From contig JAABTV010000037.1 in assembly GCA_011389685.1 (NCBI GenBank), positions 1-36,269 on the forward strand: 36,269 bases of DNA, read 5' to 3'. The DNA is from Paracoccaceae bacterium (lineage in GTDB: Bacteria > Pseudomonadota > Alphaproteobacteria > Rhodobacterales > Rhodobacteraceae). Position numbers and translations under genes: made by a program. Of this stretch, positions 15,890-24,788 are shown one piece after another (position 1 is the stretch's first letter; every line of letters starts with the position of its first letter). Under the pieces are notes generated by a model. That model searched no databases. It was given only the letters and a program-made list of their open reading frames with translations, and was not told where the DNA came from.

Positions 15890-16990
15890 TCAACCTCTCC
15901 AGACGATCGAGAAGAGTCCAGGCCCGCGCGTGTCGCTCCAGCGCCGAACCTTGCGGCGCAGCTTTTCCAGGCGGAACCCGGGTTTGAGCAGGTCGGGATC
16001 ACTCTGTATGTCGTATTTCCAATCCTGGAAAAGGGATTGTGCCATTTCGTAATCCTCGACATGGCTGAGATCGAGCGTGAGGATGAGAGCATCGGCCTGA
16101 CCATATTTCGCGCCCGGCAGCCAACCCAGGAGGAACGGGCCGGCACCTTGTTCGTCAAACCCTGCCTTCTTGGCGGCCTCTATGGCTTTTGCCGCAAGCA
16201 CGTTGTCGTAGTCGTCGATCGCGATATTGCAGATCGAGGACGCCGGTTCCCGCCAGCGGCCGTTCAGGGCCCGAGCCGTGGCAGGGGATTTAAGTGGCCA
16301 TATCGTCACGAACTGGTTCGGTTCATCCTTGCCGATCGCGCGGACATGCAGGATCGAGGTCATATACGCCTCACAGAAGAACCGGTGTCGTTCGCGGTCA
16401 AAACTGCTGACACCGGATTTGAACACGATCAGGCCGTAACCGCGATAGCGCTCCGGCGGGTATTCGTCGGCATGGGCAAAGCGGCGGACCGGTGTGACGC
16501 TTGCTTGCGCGGCCGCTGCGGTGAAAGGTCTCGTGCCATCGGTTCCCGGGATGGCGCGGCGCATCGCTTCGTCCGGGGAAAGGCCGGGCCGGACCTTCAG
16601 GATCCGGTGGGCGCGCGACAAGACATGCACCGTGCGCGGGTCCAGTTTGCCGGTTCCGGGCAGCCGGGCCGCTTTCTGAAACCGGATCACCGCGGCGCGG
16701 GTCCTGGGCCCGGCGATTCCATCGGGCACACCGGCATCGAATCCGAGGTCGTTCAGCATCGTTTGTGCCTGGGTGGTCGGAACCTTTGAAACGGGGGTGC
16801 GGGGCGGGACTTTGGTCGCGAGAGGCCGCGTGTCGCTCTCATTCTTGATTTGATTGCCCAGAAGGCCTCGAAGAACGTGGGACGAAAATAGACCGTTCCT
16901 CGTATCCGGGGCACTTGTTTCAGCCGCCGGCCCGCTGCCTTGGGCCGTGACGGCAAGAAACGCCGCGAGGAAATAACCGAAGAACCGCAT
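15890..16990 (-). CDS. Secreted protein with a peptidoglycan-binding domain (PG_binding_1)
   Basis: A 366-residue protein. Residues 1-23 form a signal peptide. Residues 73-118 (AQTMLNDLGFDAGVPDGIAGPRTRAAVIRFQK) are a PG_binding_1 domain, which binds peptidoglycan in the periplasm. The remaining 230 residues have no family I recognise; they contain two cysteines (FFCEAYMTS and SSICNIAID) that could form a disulfide. It is followed directly by the small membrane-protein gene. No good ribosome-binding site is seen before the ATG at 16990, although the start gives a convincing signal peptide. Confidence 0.8.
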   Translation of the reverse strand: MRFFGYFLAAFLAVTAQGSGPAAETSAPDTRNGLFSSHVLRGLLGNQIKNESDTRPLATKVPPRTPVSKVPTTQAQTMLNDLGFDAGVPDGIAGPRTRAAVIRFQKAARLPGTGKLDPRTVHVLSRAHRILKVRPGLSPDEAMRRAIPGTDGTRPFTAAAAQASVTPVRRFAHADEYPPERYRGYGLIVFKSGVSSFDRERHRFFCEAYMTSILHVRAIGKDEPNQFVTIWPLKSPATARALNGRWREPASSICNIAIDDYDNVLAAKAIEAAKKAGFDEQGAGPFLLGWLPGAKYGQADALILTLDLSHVEDYEMAQSLFQDWKYDIQSDPDLLKPGFRLEKLRRKVRRWSDTRGPGLFSIVWRG

Positions 16991-17044
16991 GTCAATGCTC
17001 GTATCGTCAAGGGTTGCGGTTCAGCTTACTGCGGAATCACCTCC

Positions 17045-17074
17045 AAAAAAAGCTCTCGCTTTTGCGCGGGGAGC
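17045..17074 (-). terminator. Intrinsic terminator of the DUF2244 gene
   Basis: Reading the minus strand, GCTC, CGC, GCG and GAGC form a bulged stem around an A-rich loop, followed by seven T residues (17045-17051 as A on the plus strand). It lies about 50 bases after the DUF2244 stop. The rest of 16991-17124 is unremarkable. Confidence 0.7.
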
Positions 17075-17124
17075 CCTGGCCAGCGTCGGGTTTTGGGAAA
17101 CCACCGGAAGCATGGCTGGTTTGC

Positions 17125-17616
17125 TCAGGAGTCGCGCATCTCGCGCAAGGTTGATTGCAACTCACCAAACAGAACCTTTCGCTCCTTTTCGGTGAGGAAG
17201 CGACCGAGTTCCACCTCGCGGCCGCTCCCGGTGAGGGTGAGATAGAATTCGACCGGCCCGCCGGTGGCGTGACTATGGGCGCGGGTCCAGTAGGTGTTGC
17301 ACTCCCATGTCAGAACCTTGCCCTTGACCGGCTGATGGACAAGCCGGGTGAGATCGGGCGTGATGGTCAGGGTCTCGCGCATCTCGGCGGTCTTGTAGGT
17401 ATGTTCGAGCGCCCACCAAAGCCCCCCCACAACCACCAGCATGAACGGCAGCAGGCCCCACAGGACCACGGTCCCCAGCAACCCGTAAAGCGGCACCGTG
17501 GCCAGCAGGAAGGCCATGAGGATGATCGCGGCAAAGCCCCGGCGCGGCAGCGACCGGTGCGGCCAGAGAACCACCTCGTGGCGTCGGTCGGGTCCATGGG
17601 TCCAGCGATGCGGCAT
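17125..17616 (-). CDS. DUF2244 domain membrane protein
   Basis: A 163-residue protein with a short polar N-terminus, two membrane helices (about residues 27-45 and 50-70: AAIILMAFLLATVPLYGL and TVVLWGLLPFMLVVVGGLWW) and a C-terminal cytoplasmic strand-rich domain ending in LFGELQSTLREMRDS. This matches the DUF2244 family, which in related genomes often lies next to cytochrome oxidase genes, as here. Function unknown; a role in oxidase assembly is only a guess from position. The start at 17616 is preceded by AGGATCAGGA. The frame is open far upstream through ctaD and its terminator, which is not coding in this frame. Confidence 0.85.
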   Translation of the reverse strand: MPHRWTHGPDRRHEVVLWPHRSLPRRGFAAIILMAFLLATVPLYGLLGTVVLWGLLPFMLVVVGGLWWALEHTYKTAEMRETLTITPDLTRLVHQPVKGKVLTWECNTYWTRAHSHATGGPVEFYLTLTGSGREVELGRFLTEKERKVLFGELQSTLREMRDS

Positions 17617-17669
17617 TCCTGATCCTGATCTTTTGGCCGGTGCAGAGCGCGCGAAAGGGGGCGGAACGG

Positions 17670-17698
17670 AAAAGGGCCCCGGATTGATCCCGGGGCCC
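17670..17698 (-). terminator. Intrinsic terminator of ctaD
   Basis: A 9-bp GC-only stem (17674-17682 with 17690-17698) with a 7-base loop is followed on the minus strand by TTTT. It lies 22 bases after the ctaD stop and separates ctaD from the DUF2244 gene. Confidence 0.85.
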
Positions 17699-17720
17699 CG
17701 TTCGCGCGTGTCACAAGCCG

Positions 17721-19391
17721 CTAGTGAGCGTGACCCTTGTCCCAGTCCTCGCGCTTGGGGAGCTGTTCGAACGTGTGCTCCGGCGGAGGTGAGGGCAGGG
17801 TCCACTCCAGCGTGTCGGCATATTCGTTCCAGTAGTTGTTCTCGGTCACCTTGGCGCCACGGAACAGCGTGTAGAACACGATGCCGAAGAACAGGACGAA
17901 GGATGCAAAGCTCAGAAGCGCGCCCCAGCTCGACACGTAGTTCCAGTAGGCGAAAGCCTCGGGGTAGTCGATATAACGGCGCGGCATGCCCTGGCGCCCG
18001 AGGAAGTGCTGCGGGAAGAAGGTCAGGTTGACGCCGATGAAGAAGGTCCAGAAATGCAGCTTGCCCCAGAATTCGGGATACTGGCGCCCCGTCATCTTGC
18101 CGAAATAGAAGTATATCCCGGCAAAGATGGTAAAGGCCGCCCCCATCGACATGGTGTAGTGGAAATGCGCCACGACATAATAGGTGTCGTGATAGGCGCG
18201 GTCCACGCCCGCCTGGCTGAGCACGATTCCGGTGACGCCGCCGATGGTGAAGAGAATGAGGAAGCCCAGCGCAAACAGCATCGGCGTCTTGAATTCGAGG
18301 CTGCCGCCCCACATCGTCGCGATCCACGAGAAGATCTTGATCCCGGTGGGCACCGCGATGACCATCGTGGCCAGCATGAAATAGCTCTGCTGGGTCAGCG
18401 ACATGCCGACGGTATACATGTGGTGCGCCCAGACCACGAAGCCCAGCGCGCCGATCGCGATCAGCGCCCAGACCATCGGCAGGTAACCGAAGACCGGCTT
18501 GCGCGAGAAGGTCGCGAAGATGTGGCTGACAAGGCCAAAGCCCGGCAGGACAACGATATACACCTCGGGGTGGCCAAAGAACCACAGGATGTGCTGGTAA
18601 AGAACCGGGTCACCCCCGCCCGCGGGATCAAAGAAGGTCGTCCCGAAGTTGCGGTCGGTCAGCAGCATGGTGATCGCCCCCGCCAGAACCGGCAGCGCCA
18701 GCAGGATCAGCCAGGCGGTCACGAAGATCGACCACGAGAACAGCGGCACCTTGAACAGCGTCATGCCCGGCGCGCGCATGTTGAGGAAGGTGGTGATCAT
18801 GTTGATCGCCCCCAGGATCGAGCTTGCCCCCGAGACGTGGACGGCAAAGATCGCAAGGTCCATCGACATGCCGCCTTCGAGCGTCGAGAGCGGCGGGTAG
18901 AGCACCCAGCCCACGCCGGAGCCAAGCTGCCCGTTGCCGCCCGGGCTGAACATCGAGGCCACGCCAAGCGACACGCCCGCGACATACATCCAGAACGACA
19001 GGTTGTTCATCCGCGGAAACGCCATGTCGGGCGCGCCGATCTGGAGCGGCATGAAATAGTTGCCGAACCCGCCGAACAGCGCCGGAATCACCACGAAGAA
19101 CATCATCAGCACGCCGTGATAGGTGATCAGCACGTTCCACAGATGCCCGTTGGGGGTGCAGGTCTCGGGGGTCGAGAACAGATAGAACCCCTCGAGGCAC
19201 ATGTATTGCACGCCCGGGTGCATCAGCTCGAGCCGCATGAAAAGGGTGAAAACGACGGCGATCAGGCCGACGAGGGCCGAGACGACGAGATAGAGAATCC
19301 CGATGTCCTTGTGGTTGGTCGACATGAACCAGCGGGTGAAGAAGCCGCGGTTGTCTTCATGTTCGTGCCCGTGAATGGCTGCATCTGCCAT
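17721..19391 (-). CDS. ctaD: Cytochrome c oxidase subunit I (aa3 type)
   Basis: The 556-residue catalytic subunit of the aa3 terminal oxidase, with about twelve membrane helices. It carries heme a and the heme a3-CuB centre. GHPEVY at about residue 272 holds a CuB His and the cross-linked Tyr; AHHMYTVG and [17 protein letters not shown] hold the other ligands. AGGAGG precedes the ATG at 19391. As in other Rhodobacteraceae, subunits II and III are not adjacent. The c550-type cytochrome gene lies upstream on the same strand, separated by a terminator and an FNR-type box. Confidence 0.97.
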   Translation of the reverse strand: MADAAIHGHEHEDNRGFFTRWFMSTNHKDIGILYLVVSALVGLIAVVFTLFMRLELMHPGVQYMCLEGFYLFSTPETCTPNGHLWNVLITYHGVLMMFFVVIPALFGGFGNYFMPLQIGAPDMAFPRMNNLSFWMYVAGVSLGVASMFSPGGNGQLGSGVGWVLYPPLSTLEGGMSMDLAIFAVHVSGASSILGAINMITTFLNMRAPGMTLFKVPLFSWSIFVTAWLILLALPVLAGAITMLLTDRNFGTTFFDPAGGGDPVLYQHILWFFGHPEVYIVVLPGFGLVSHIFATFSRKPVFGYLPMVWALIAIGALGFVVWAHHMYTVGMSLTQQSYFMLATMVIAVPTGIKIFSWIATMWGGSLEFKTPMLFALGFLILFTIGGVTGIVLSQAGVDRAYHDTYYVVAHFHYTMSMGAAFTIFAGIYFYFGKMTGRQYPEFWGKLHFWTFFIGVNLTFFPQHFLGRQGMPRRYIDYPEAFAYWNYVSSWGALLSFASFVLFFGIVFYTLFRGAKVTENNYWNEYADTLEWTLPSPPPEHTFEQLPKREDWDKGHAH

Positions 19392-19497
19392 GCTGCGGTG
19401 CCTCCTGTTGAATGTCTCGGACGTGCGAAGCGTGGTTTTCGCACCCTGGTCTCATTCTGGTTTTAAAATGCGGGACCTTGCGGGGCAACGGGTCAAA

Positions 19498-19511
19498 TTG
19501 ATCCAGATCAA
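19498..19511. promoter_or_regulatory. Perfect FNR/FnrL-type box upstream of ctaD
   Basis: TTGATCCAGATCAA matches the FNR consensus TTGAT-N4-ATCAA exactly. It lies 107-120 bases upstream of the ctaD start. On the minus strand a TTGACC (19491-19496) follows after one base, which would place the box close to position -42 of a promoter; no good -10 is seen at 17 bases. This is the only such box I found in the window. Confidence 0.7.
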
Positions 19512-19592
19512 ATAATTTTGTCGCACCCCCCTGGCTTCACAACGAGACACGGCGAATCCGGCGCGTTGGACAACCATCCGGAATACAACGGG

Positions 19593-19616
19593 AAACGGGG
19601 GGCCTCTGCCCCCCGT
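19593..19616 (-). terminator. Intrinsic terminator of the cytochrome c gene
   Basis: A 9-bp stem (19595-19603 with 19608-19616) with a CTCT loop is followed on the minus strand by TTTCCCGTT. It lies about 43 bases after the cytochrome c stop. Its GGGGG...CTCTG...CCCCC core resembles the hairpin of dispersed repeat copy A at 9108. Confidence 0.7.
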
Positions 19617-19658
19617 CCGATGATTCCGTGTTTTGTGCGCCGCGCCGGGCGCGCCGGC

Positions 19659-20075
19659 TTACTCGGCGGCTTCGGTCAGGCTTGCGAGATAGGCCGCCAC
19701 GTCCTCTTGCCCCTTGCGCAGCTTGAAGGTCATTTTCGACTGGTTCGGGAAGCCCTGTCCGTCGAGCCATTTGCGCGGGTCCTCGACGTATTCGGCGATG
19801 GCTTCTTCGGTCCAGACGAACTCGGCCTCGGCGGCGGCTTCGAGCCCGTTGCCATAGCGGAAATCCTCGACCGTGCCGGCCACGCGCCCGACGATGCCGT
19901 AGAGGTTCGGGCCGGTCCGGCCACCGCGCACGATGGTTTCGCCGTCATCGGTTTCGATCATGTGGCAGGATTTGCACTTGTTGAATTCTCTCTCACCCTT
20001 CGCGGCGTCGCCTTCGGCGAAAGCAGGCGCGGCGAGGGCCAGAAGGGCGGCGGTCGCGGTCAGAAGCGTTTTCAT
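19659..20075 (-). CDS. cycA: Cytochrome c, class I (c550/c2 type), periplasmic
   Basis: A 138-residue protein with signal peptide 1-20 (cut after AFA). The heme-attachment motif CKSCH is at 34-38 and the axial Met is likely Met115 in SKMTFKL. TGPNLYGIVGR and DFRYGNG are typical of c550/c2 cytochromes, and the sequence reads much like Paracoccus cytochrome c550. It carries electrons from the bc1 complex to the oxidase; the nearby ctaD fits this. GAGG lies about 8 bases before the ATG. The symbol follows the Paracoccus name and is less certain than the family. Confidence 0.92.
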   Translation of the reverse strand: MKTLLTATAALLALAAPAFAEGDAAKGEREFNKCKSCHMIETDDGETIVRGGRTGPNLYGIVGRVAGTVEDFRYGNGLEAAAEAEFVWTEEAIAEYVEDPRKWLDGQGFPNQSKMTFKLRKGQEDVAAYLASLTEAAE

Positions 20076-20197
20076 GTTTACCTCGTTTCGTTGAGAAATG
20101 GGTGGCGTTCTCGCATGGATATAACCATGTGCATGTCCCTGACAAGCACGGCTTTGCGGATCATTTGTCGCAGATACCGGTTTCCGGGGCAACGGCC

Positions 20198-20863
20198 TCA
20201 TCCCTCCATGACCGGGAAAACCCGCGCGAAGGTGCGCTCGAGCGCGCTGTCGAGATCCTCCATGCTCACCGGCAGGCCGAGATCGACAAGGCTGGTCACG
20301 CCATGGCCGGTGATGCCGCAGGGCACGATGCCCGAGAAATGCTCCAGGTCGGGATCGACGTTGATCGAGATGCCGTGAAAGCTGATCCATTTGCGCAGGC
20401 GGATGCCGATGGCGGCGATCTTGTCCTCGCGCGGGGTGCCGTCGGGCAGGGCCGGTTTTTCCGGTCGCGGAACCCAGACGCCGACGCGGCCGGGGCGAAT
20501 CTCGCCGCGGATGTTGAACTGATCGAGCGTCGCGATCACCCAATCCTCGAGCTGACCCACGAAACGGCGCAGATCATGGCCGCGCCTGCCCACGTCGAGC
20601 ATCACGTAAACCACCCGCTGGCCGGGGCCGTGATAGGTATATTGCCCGCCGCGCCGCGCCTCATGCACCGGAAAGCGGTCGGGATCGGTGAGGTCTTCGC
20701 GCCGTGCCGAGGTGCCCGCGGTGTAGAGCGGCGGATGTTCGAGCAGCCAGATGCACTCGTCGGCCGTGCCCGACGCGATGGCGGCGACCCGCGCCTCCAT
20801 GAAGCGCAGCGCCGCATCGTAATCGGTCAGCCCGTCAGAGATCTTCCATTCGACCATGCGCAT
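20198..20863 (-). CDS. lipB: Octanoyltransferase (lipoate biosynthesis)
   Basis: A 221-residue enzyme that moves octanoyl from acyl carrier protein to lipoyl domains, the first step of lipoate synthesis. [12 protein letters not shown] (71-82) is the family signature. The acyl-accepting Cys182 is in [11 protein letters not shown] and the partner Lys148 is in [10 protein letters not shown]. The ATG at 20863 and one at 20857 are both possible; neither has a clear ribosome-binding site. It follows imuB on the same strand, 63 bases downstream. Confidence 0.95.
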   Translation of the reverse strand: MRMVEWKISDGLTDYDAALRFMEARVAAIASGTADECIWLLEHPPLYTAGTSARREDLTDPDRFPVHEARRGGQYTYHGPGQRVVYVMLDVGRRGHDLRRFVGQLEDWVIATLDQFNIRGEIRPGRVGVWVPRPEKPALPDGTPREDKIAAIGIRLRKWISFHGISINVDPDLEHFSGIVPCGITGHGVTSLVDLGLPVSMEDLDSALERTFARVFPVMEG

Positions 20864-20926
20864 GGGATAGCACGGCCGGGCGCGGGGGCAAGCGAAAGCC
20901 TGCGTGTCGCGTGCCGGTCCGGGGGA

Positions 20927-22600
20927 TCAGGCAAACCGGCCATGGCAGAACCAGCCGCCCGAAATCATGTCGCCATGGGCAAGGAACAGCCATAGCCGCT
21001 CGCCGGAGGTGAGCGTGACATGCCAGTAATCGCGTGTGCCCGAGCGCCAATCCGGCTCGTCGGTCCACCATTCGGGGGTAATCCGTTCCGGGCCGATGGC
21101 GCCCTGGACAGAATGCCTGTTGCGACGCCAGTGAAACCCGCTGCGCAGCGGCGATCCCGATTGCGCCCGCAGCGGTTCGGGGCGCCAGAGCAACAGCGGG
21201 CGCGCGGGCATGGCGGGGGCGGGCCAGTCACCATGGGGATCGGCCCATGCCGCCGACAGGATCAGGCTGCTTTTCTCCGGGATATGGCTTTCGGCGGGGT
21301 GGCGCAGGGTGATCCTGTCCATCCCGATCCGCGATCCGATCCGCGCCACGAGATCGCTCAGCCCGTCCGGCTGGTCCGGTGCCGGTTGGTCCGTCCATGC
21401 CCGGGGATGGGGCGTGCGCGTGGCGGGCGCGGCCTCGGTCCGGGTCGCCACAAGGCGGATCATGTCGATTCCGAAACCGGTATCCATCCCGTCCAGCTTG
21501 AGCGCCAGAAGCGGCCTGATCCGGTCGGGGTCGGTGCTGGCGCGGGCGAGGGTGATGGAACAGGTTCGAACCGTTGCGTCGGTCAGGATGGCGTGAAACT
21601 GCAGGATGCGTGCGGCGTGGCCATGCTTTTGCAGAAGGGCGCACAGCGGCGGCAGCACCCGGTCGCACAGGGCCAGCACCTCATCCAGGGTCGTGACCGG
21701 GTCGGGCGGTGCGAGGCTGCGGCTGAACCGCGTCTCGGGCTGTTCGGGTGACAGCGGTTCGGGCATGGTCCCGAGGGCCTGATCAAGACGCCGCGGCAGG
21801 ATCTCGCCGAACCGCCGCGCCAGACCGGCGCGTGGCTGGCCGATGAGATCGCCGATCCGGCGCAGGCCGAGGCGCGACAGTTTCTCGACGATATCCGGCT
21901 CGAGACGGAGGGCGGCGACGGGCAAGGGGGCCAATGCGCCATGCATCTTGCCCGGGGGGGCGATCCGCCACGCGCCGGGGGGGGGGTTGCCATCGCCGGC
22001 GCGCCCCTGGGGCATGGCCTGTCGCTTGACGGCGCGCGACCGGGTGGCGCGGGCCTCCTGGTCGATCATGTCGCCGGACCGATGGGGGGCCGCGCGCCGG
22101 TCGGCATGGCGGGCCAGCGCCCATGCCGCGCCGCGCGTATCGGCGATCGCGGCCCTGACGGTGAGGCCGGGCGCGGTGTGGTCGTCCACGAGCGCTTGCA
22201 CCATCGTCTCTTCACTGCCGAACAGATGGGCACAGCCGGTGGTGTCGAGCACGAACCCGTCCTCGCCCTCTGGTGCGACCCAGGGCGAGAAGCGCAGGGC
22301 CCGGCGGCGCAGCTCGGTGAGGAAGGTAGCCTCGCCCGCCCGGTCGCGTTGGCGCGTGACAAGCGCGGGACATATCGCCATCGCGTCGCGCAGCGGCTGC
22401 CCGACCCGCAGCCCCGCCTCGGCCGCGCTGGGAGAGACCGAGCACAGCACCTGCATTTGCCCGCTCTCCTGCACGGTTGCGAAAGGCGCCAGCGGGTCGC
22501 CCCCGCCGTCGCGCGACAACAACAGGCGTTGCGCCCCGAAAAAGGGAAACCAGACCGAGAGCACCCGTCGCCGGGGGACATGTGACAGCGCTGTGTTCAT
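20927..22600 (-). CDS. imuB: ImuB-like Y-family polymerase homologue (mutasome component)
   Basis: A 557-residue protein related to Y-family DNA polymerases. The opening RRVLSVWFPFFGAQRLLL and the segment LDTTGCAHLFG lie where active polymerases carry their metal-binding acids; these are missing, as expected for ImuB, a non-catalytic partner of DnaE2 in damage-induced mutagenesis. The C-terminus RDYWHVTLTSGERLWLFL...WFCHGRFA is also typical. A perfect LexA box overlaps the start. The start may be ATG 22600 or GTG 22564. Neither imuA nor dnaE2 is adjacent; the neighbours are lipB and a YqcI-family gene. A run of ten C residues (21977-21986) lies in the linker after the palm region. Confidence 0.87.
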   Translation of the reverse strand: MNTALSHVPRRRVLSVWFPFFGAQRLLLSRDGGGDPLAPFATVQESGQMQVLCSVSPSAAEAGLRVGQPLRDAMAICPALVTRQRDRAGEATFLTELRRRALRFSPWVAPEGEDGFVLDTTGCAHLFGSEETMVQALVDDHTAPGLTVRAAIADTRGAAWALARHADRRAAPHRSGDMIDQEARATRSRAVKRQAMPQGRAGDGNPPPGAWRIAPPGKMHGALAPLPVAALRLEPDIVEKLSRLGLRRIGDLIGQPRAGLARRFGEILPRRLDQALGTMPEPLSPEQPETRFSRSLAPPDPVTTLDEVLALCDRVLPPLCALLQKHGHAARILQFHAILTDATVRTCSITLARASTDPDRIRPLLALKLDGMDTGFGIDMIRLVATRTEAAPATRTPHPRAWTDQPAPDQPDGLSDLVARIGSRIGMDRITLRHPAESHIPEKSSLILSAAWADPHGDWPAPAMPARPLLLWRPEPLRAQSGSPLRSGFHWRRNRHSVQGAIGPERITPEWWTDEPDWRSGTRDYWHVTLTSGERLWLFLAHGDMISGGWFCHGRFA

Positions 22601-22609
22601 CCTTTGTTC
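22595..22609. promoter_or_regulatory. LexA (SOS) box overlapping the imuB start codon
   Basis: GTTCATCCTTTGTTC is a perfect GTTC-N7-GTTC, the alphaproteobacterial LexA operator. On the coding strand it reads GAAC-N7-GAAC, with the second GAAC running through the ATG at 22600. If this ATG is used, the message must have almost no leader or start within the box; the alternative GTG at 22564 would leave the box just upstream of the coding region. Confidence 0.8.
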
Positions 22610-22674
22610 TTACAACGGGACAGGCATCGGGGGCAACGGATCACTGCCCCGCAATCGCGCCCGACGATCAGCGA

Positions 22675-23421
22675 TCAGCGCGACTCAGGGTTCTGGCGAA
22701 ACGGGCAGGTGCCGATGCGAGTGTCATTGTCATCGGCCACGCCGTATTGCGGCCATTCGAGATCGCCCGCGTGATAGGCCCCGAGAACCGGCGCGTGGGG
22801 CATGCCGTCGTAGCGCCCGGCCCGGGCCCGGATGAGCGCACGCACGCGGCGCCCCTCGGGCGTGTCGCCCGCGACAAGGTCGAAGCGTTCGCGCGGGTTG
22901 ACGACGAACAGGAAATGATCGCCGAGGTTGCGGCTCTTGCGCCGGAGATGGGCCGGGGCCGACATGTTCACGAAAAGCGGCATCCCGTCAAAGCACATCG
23001 ACCAGAACGGGCTTTGCGGATTTCGAGCGACCCCGTCGGGCCAGGGCGCCGGATCGTTGTCATGCCAGTCCTGAAGGATGTGCCAGCCGAAGGCGTGAAA
23101 CCCGGCAAGATCGCAATCTCCCGTCGCCTGACGGGAGAACGCGACCACCAGCGGATGCGCGTGGTTGATCCGGCCATCCCATGCGCGGCTGAGCCGGACA
23201 TAGGCGCAGAGATCCGCGCGCAAGGATGCAAGGTCGCTGCCGGATCGGCCGTCGACGAAGGAAAACAGCAGCAGGCCGCGTTGAAAGGCATTCTGCGAGA
23301 ACGTGCAGGGAAAATCCGACGGCGGGCGCAGGCGCTGGGCAATATCCGCCAGAACATGCTTGTGCCAGGGCGCGCCGGGATAGTCGGCCCGTTCCGGAAG
23401 GTCCTGGGCGATCAGTGCCAT
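22675..23421 (-). CDS. YqcI/YcgG family protein
   Basis: A 248-residue cytoplasmic protein. The segments DFPCTFSQNAFQRGLLLFSFVDG, DGMPLFVNMSAPAHLRRKSRNLG and FLFVVNPRERFD match what I know of the YqcI/YcgG family, whose function is not established. There is no signal peptide. A strong AAAGGAGG ribosome-binding site precedes the ATG at 23421. It lies between cobL and imuB on the same strand, with gaps of 79 and 74 bases, so co-transcription with imuB is possible but the LexA box suggests imuB has its own promoter. Confidence 0.72.
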   Translation of the reverse strand: MALIAQDLPERADYPGAPWHKHVLADIAQRLRPPSDFPCTFSQNAFQRGLLLFSFVDGRSGSDLASLRADLCAYVRLSRAWDGRINHAHPLVVAFSRQATGDCDLAGFHAFGWHILQDWHDNDPAPWPDGVARNPQSPFWSMCFDGMPLFVNMSAPAHLRRKSRNLGDHFLFVVNPRERFDLVAGDTPEGRRVRALIRARAGRYDGMPHAPVLGAYHAGDLEWPQYGVADDNDTRIGTCPFRQNPESR

Positions 23422-23500
23422 GAAGTGCCTCCTTTCGCGATCACCGGATGGTTGCGGGTCGAGGGGGATTTATCAAGCGATTTGGCACGATGCCCCCGGG

Positions 23501-24703
23501 CTAGCGTTTCACCAGGCTCCATTGCGTGACCGGGGCGAGGCCGGGAGCGCCCGGGGAATCGCCCGTCGTGTCGAGATGTTCGAGCGTGAGCCGGACCAGG
23601 CGTCCGCCATGTTGCCGGTGCAGATCCGCAAGCAGCGCCGCACCGTCGGGGGTGGACGCGTTCGCGACCAGTCGGCCCAGTGGGCGCAGCGCGGCCCAGG
23701 CGGCGTCGAAGGTGGCGTGATCGAGCCCGCCGCCGATGAAGATCGCGTCCGGCGGGGCGAGCCCGTCGAGCGCGTCGGGCGCGCTGCCATCGATCAGTTC
23801 GAGCCGGGGCGTGCCCAACGCCAGCGCGTTGGCGGCGGCCATGGCGCGGCGCTCGGCGCGCGGTTCGATCCCGATGGCGCGGGTATGGCGCGCGCCGCGC
23901 ATCCATTCGATCGCGACCGATCCGCAGCCGGTGCCGATATCCCACAGCAGCGCGCCGCGCATCGGCATGAGCTTGGCCAGCGTGGCGGCGCGGATCTCTT
24001 GCCGGGTCATGGTCTCGTCGGCGCGAAACATCGTGTCGGGCAGGCCGGGCACGCGCGGCAGCAGCGCAGCATCGGGGGCCGCGATGCATTCCACCGCGAG
24101 CGTGTTGAAGGCGGGCACTTCATCGCACCAATGCTCGGCGGTCGCGTCAAAGCGGCGTTCGTCGCTGCCGCCCATATCGGCAAAGACGCTCATCCGCGAT
24201 GCGCCAAAGCCGCGTTCGCTGAGAAAACGGGCGATCCGGCCCGGGGTGTCGCTGCCGGTGGTGAGGATCAGCAGGCGGGCATCGGGCTGGATGAAGGCGA
24301 TCATCTGTTCCACCGGCCGGCCATGCACGGTGAGGGTTTCGAGATCCGCCATCGACCAGCCCATGCGCGCGGCGGCCAGTTGAAAGGCGCTGATCTGCGG
24401 GTGATAGACGATTTCGGCCGGGTCGATCGCGCGGCCGACGCGCGCCCCCACCGAGAACCACAGCGGATCGCCGGTGGCGAGCATCACCACGCGGCGCCCG
24501 CGCAGGGATGTGAGCGTTTCGACCAGCGCTGCGAAGGGCGAGGGCCAGTCGATGCGCCGGGCCGCGATCGGAGCGGGCAGGGTGGGGTGGCGGTCGCCGC
24601 CGATGATGAACTCGGCGGCTTCGAGCACGGCGCGGGTGGCGGGGCTGAGCCCGTCGGGACCGTCCTCGCCGATGCCGACGATATGAAGCCAGGGCTGAAT
24701 CAT
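23501..24703 (-). CDS. cobL: Precorrin-6B C5,15-methyltransferase/decarboxylase
   Basis: A 400-residue bifunctional enzyme of aerobic cobalamin synthesis. Residues 1-200 form a tetrapyrrole methylase domain (LHIVGIGEDG at the N-terminus, LATGDPLWFSVG near residue 75) like CbiE/CobL-N. Residues 215-400 form a Rossmann methyltransferase (LLWDIGTGCGSVAIEW, then IGIEPRAERR) like CbiT/CobL-C. AAAGGACAG precedes the ATG at 24703. No other cob gene lies in the window and I found no cobalamin riboswitch in the 234 bases upstream. Confidence 0.94.
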   Translation of the reverse strand: MIQPWLHIVGIGEDGPDGLSPATRAVLEAAEFIIGGDRHPTLPAPIAARRIDWPSPFAALVETLTSLRGRRVVMLATGDPLWFSVGARVGRAIDPAEIVYHPQISAFQLAAARMGWSMADLETLTVHGRPVEQMIAFIQPDARLLILTTGSDTPGRIARFLSERGFGASRMSVFADMGGSDERRFDATAEHWCDEVPAFNTLAVECIAAPDAALLPRVPGLPDTMFRADETMTRQEIRAATLAKLMPMRGALLWDIGTGCGSVAIEWMRGARHTRAIGIEPRAERRAMAAANALALGTPRLELIDGSAPDALDGLAPPDAIFIGGGLDHATFDAAWAALRPLGRLVANASTPDGAALLADLHRQHGGRLVRLTLEHLDTTGDSPGAPGLAPVTQWSLVKR

Positions 24704-24788
24704 GGGCCTGTCCTTTGGGCCGGTGGTATTCCGGCCGGTTGTGTCGCGTGACCTGTGTCATCCGGGCCGTTTGATCCGGGCATTCCGA

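Noticed and set aside
17617..18585. Upstream extension of the DUF2244 frame to 486 codons
   Set aside because: The added part overlaps ctaD in another frame and crosses the ctaD terminator; only the last 163 codons show protein-like composition and the membrane helices.
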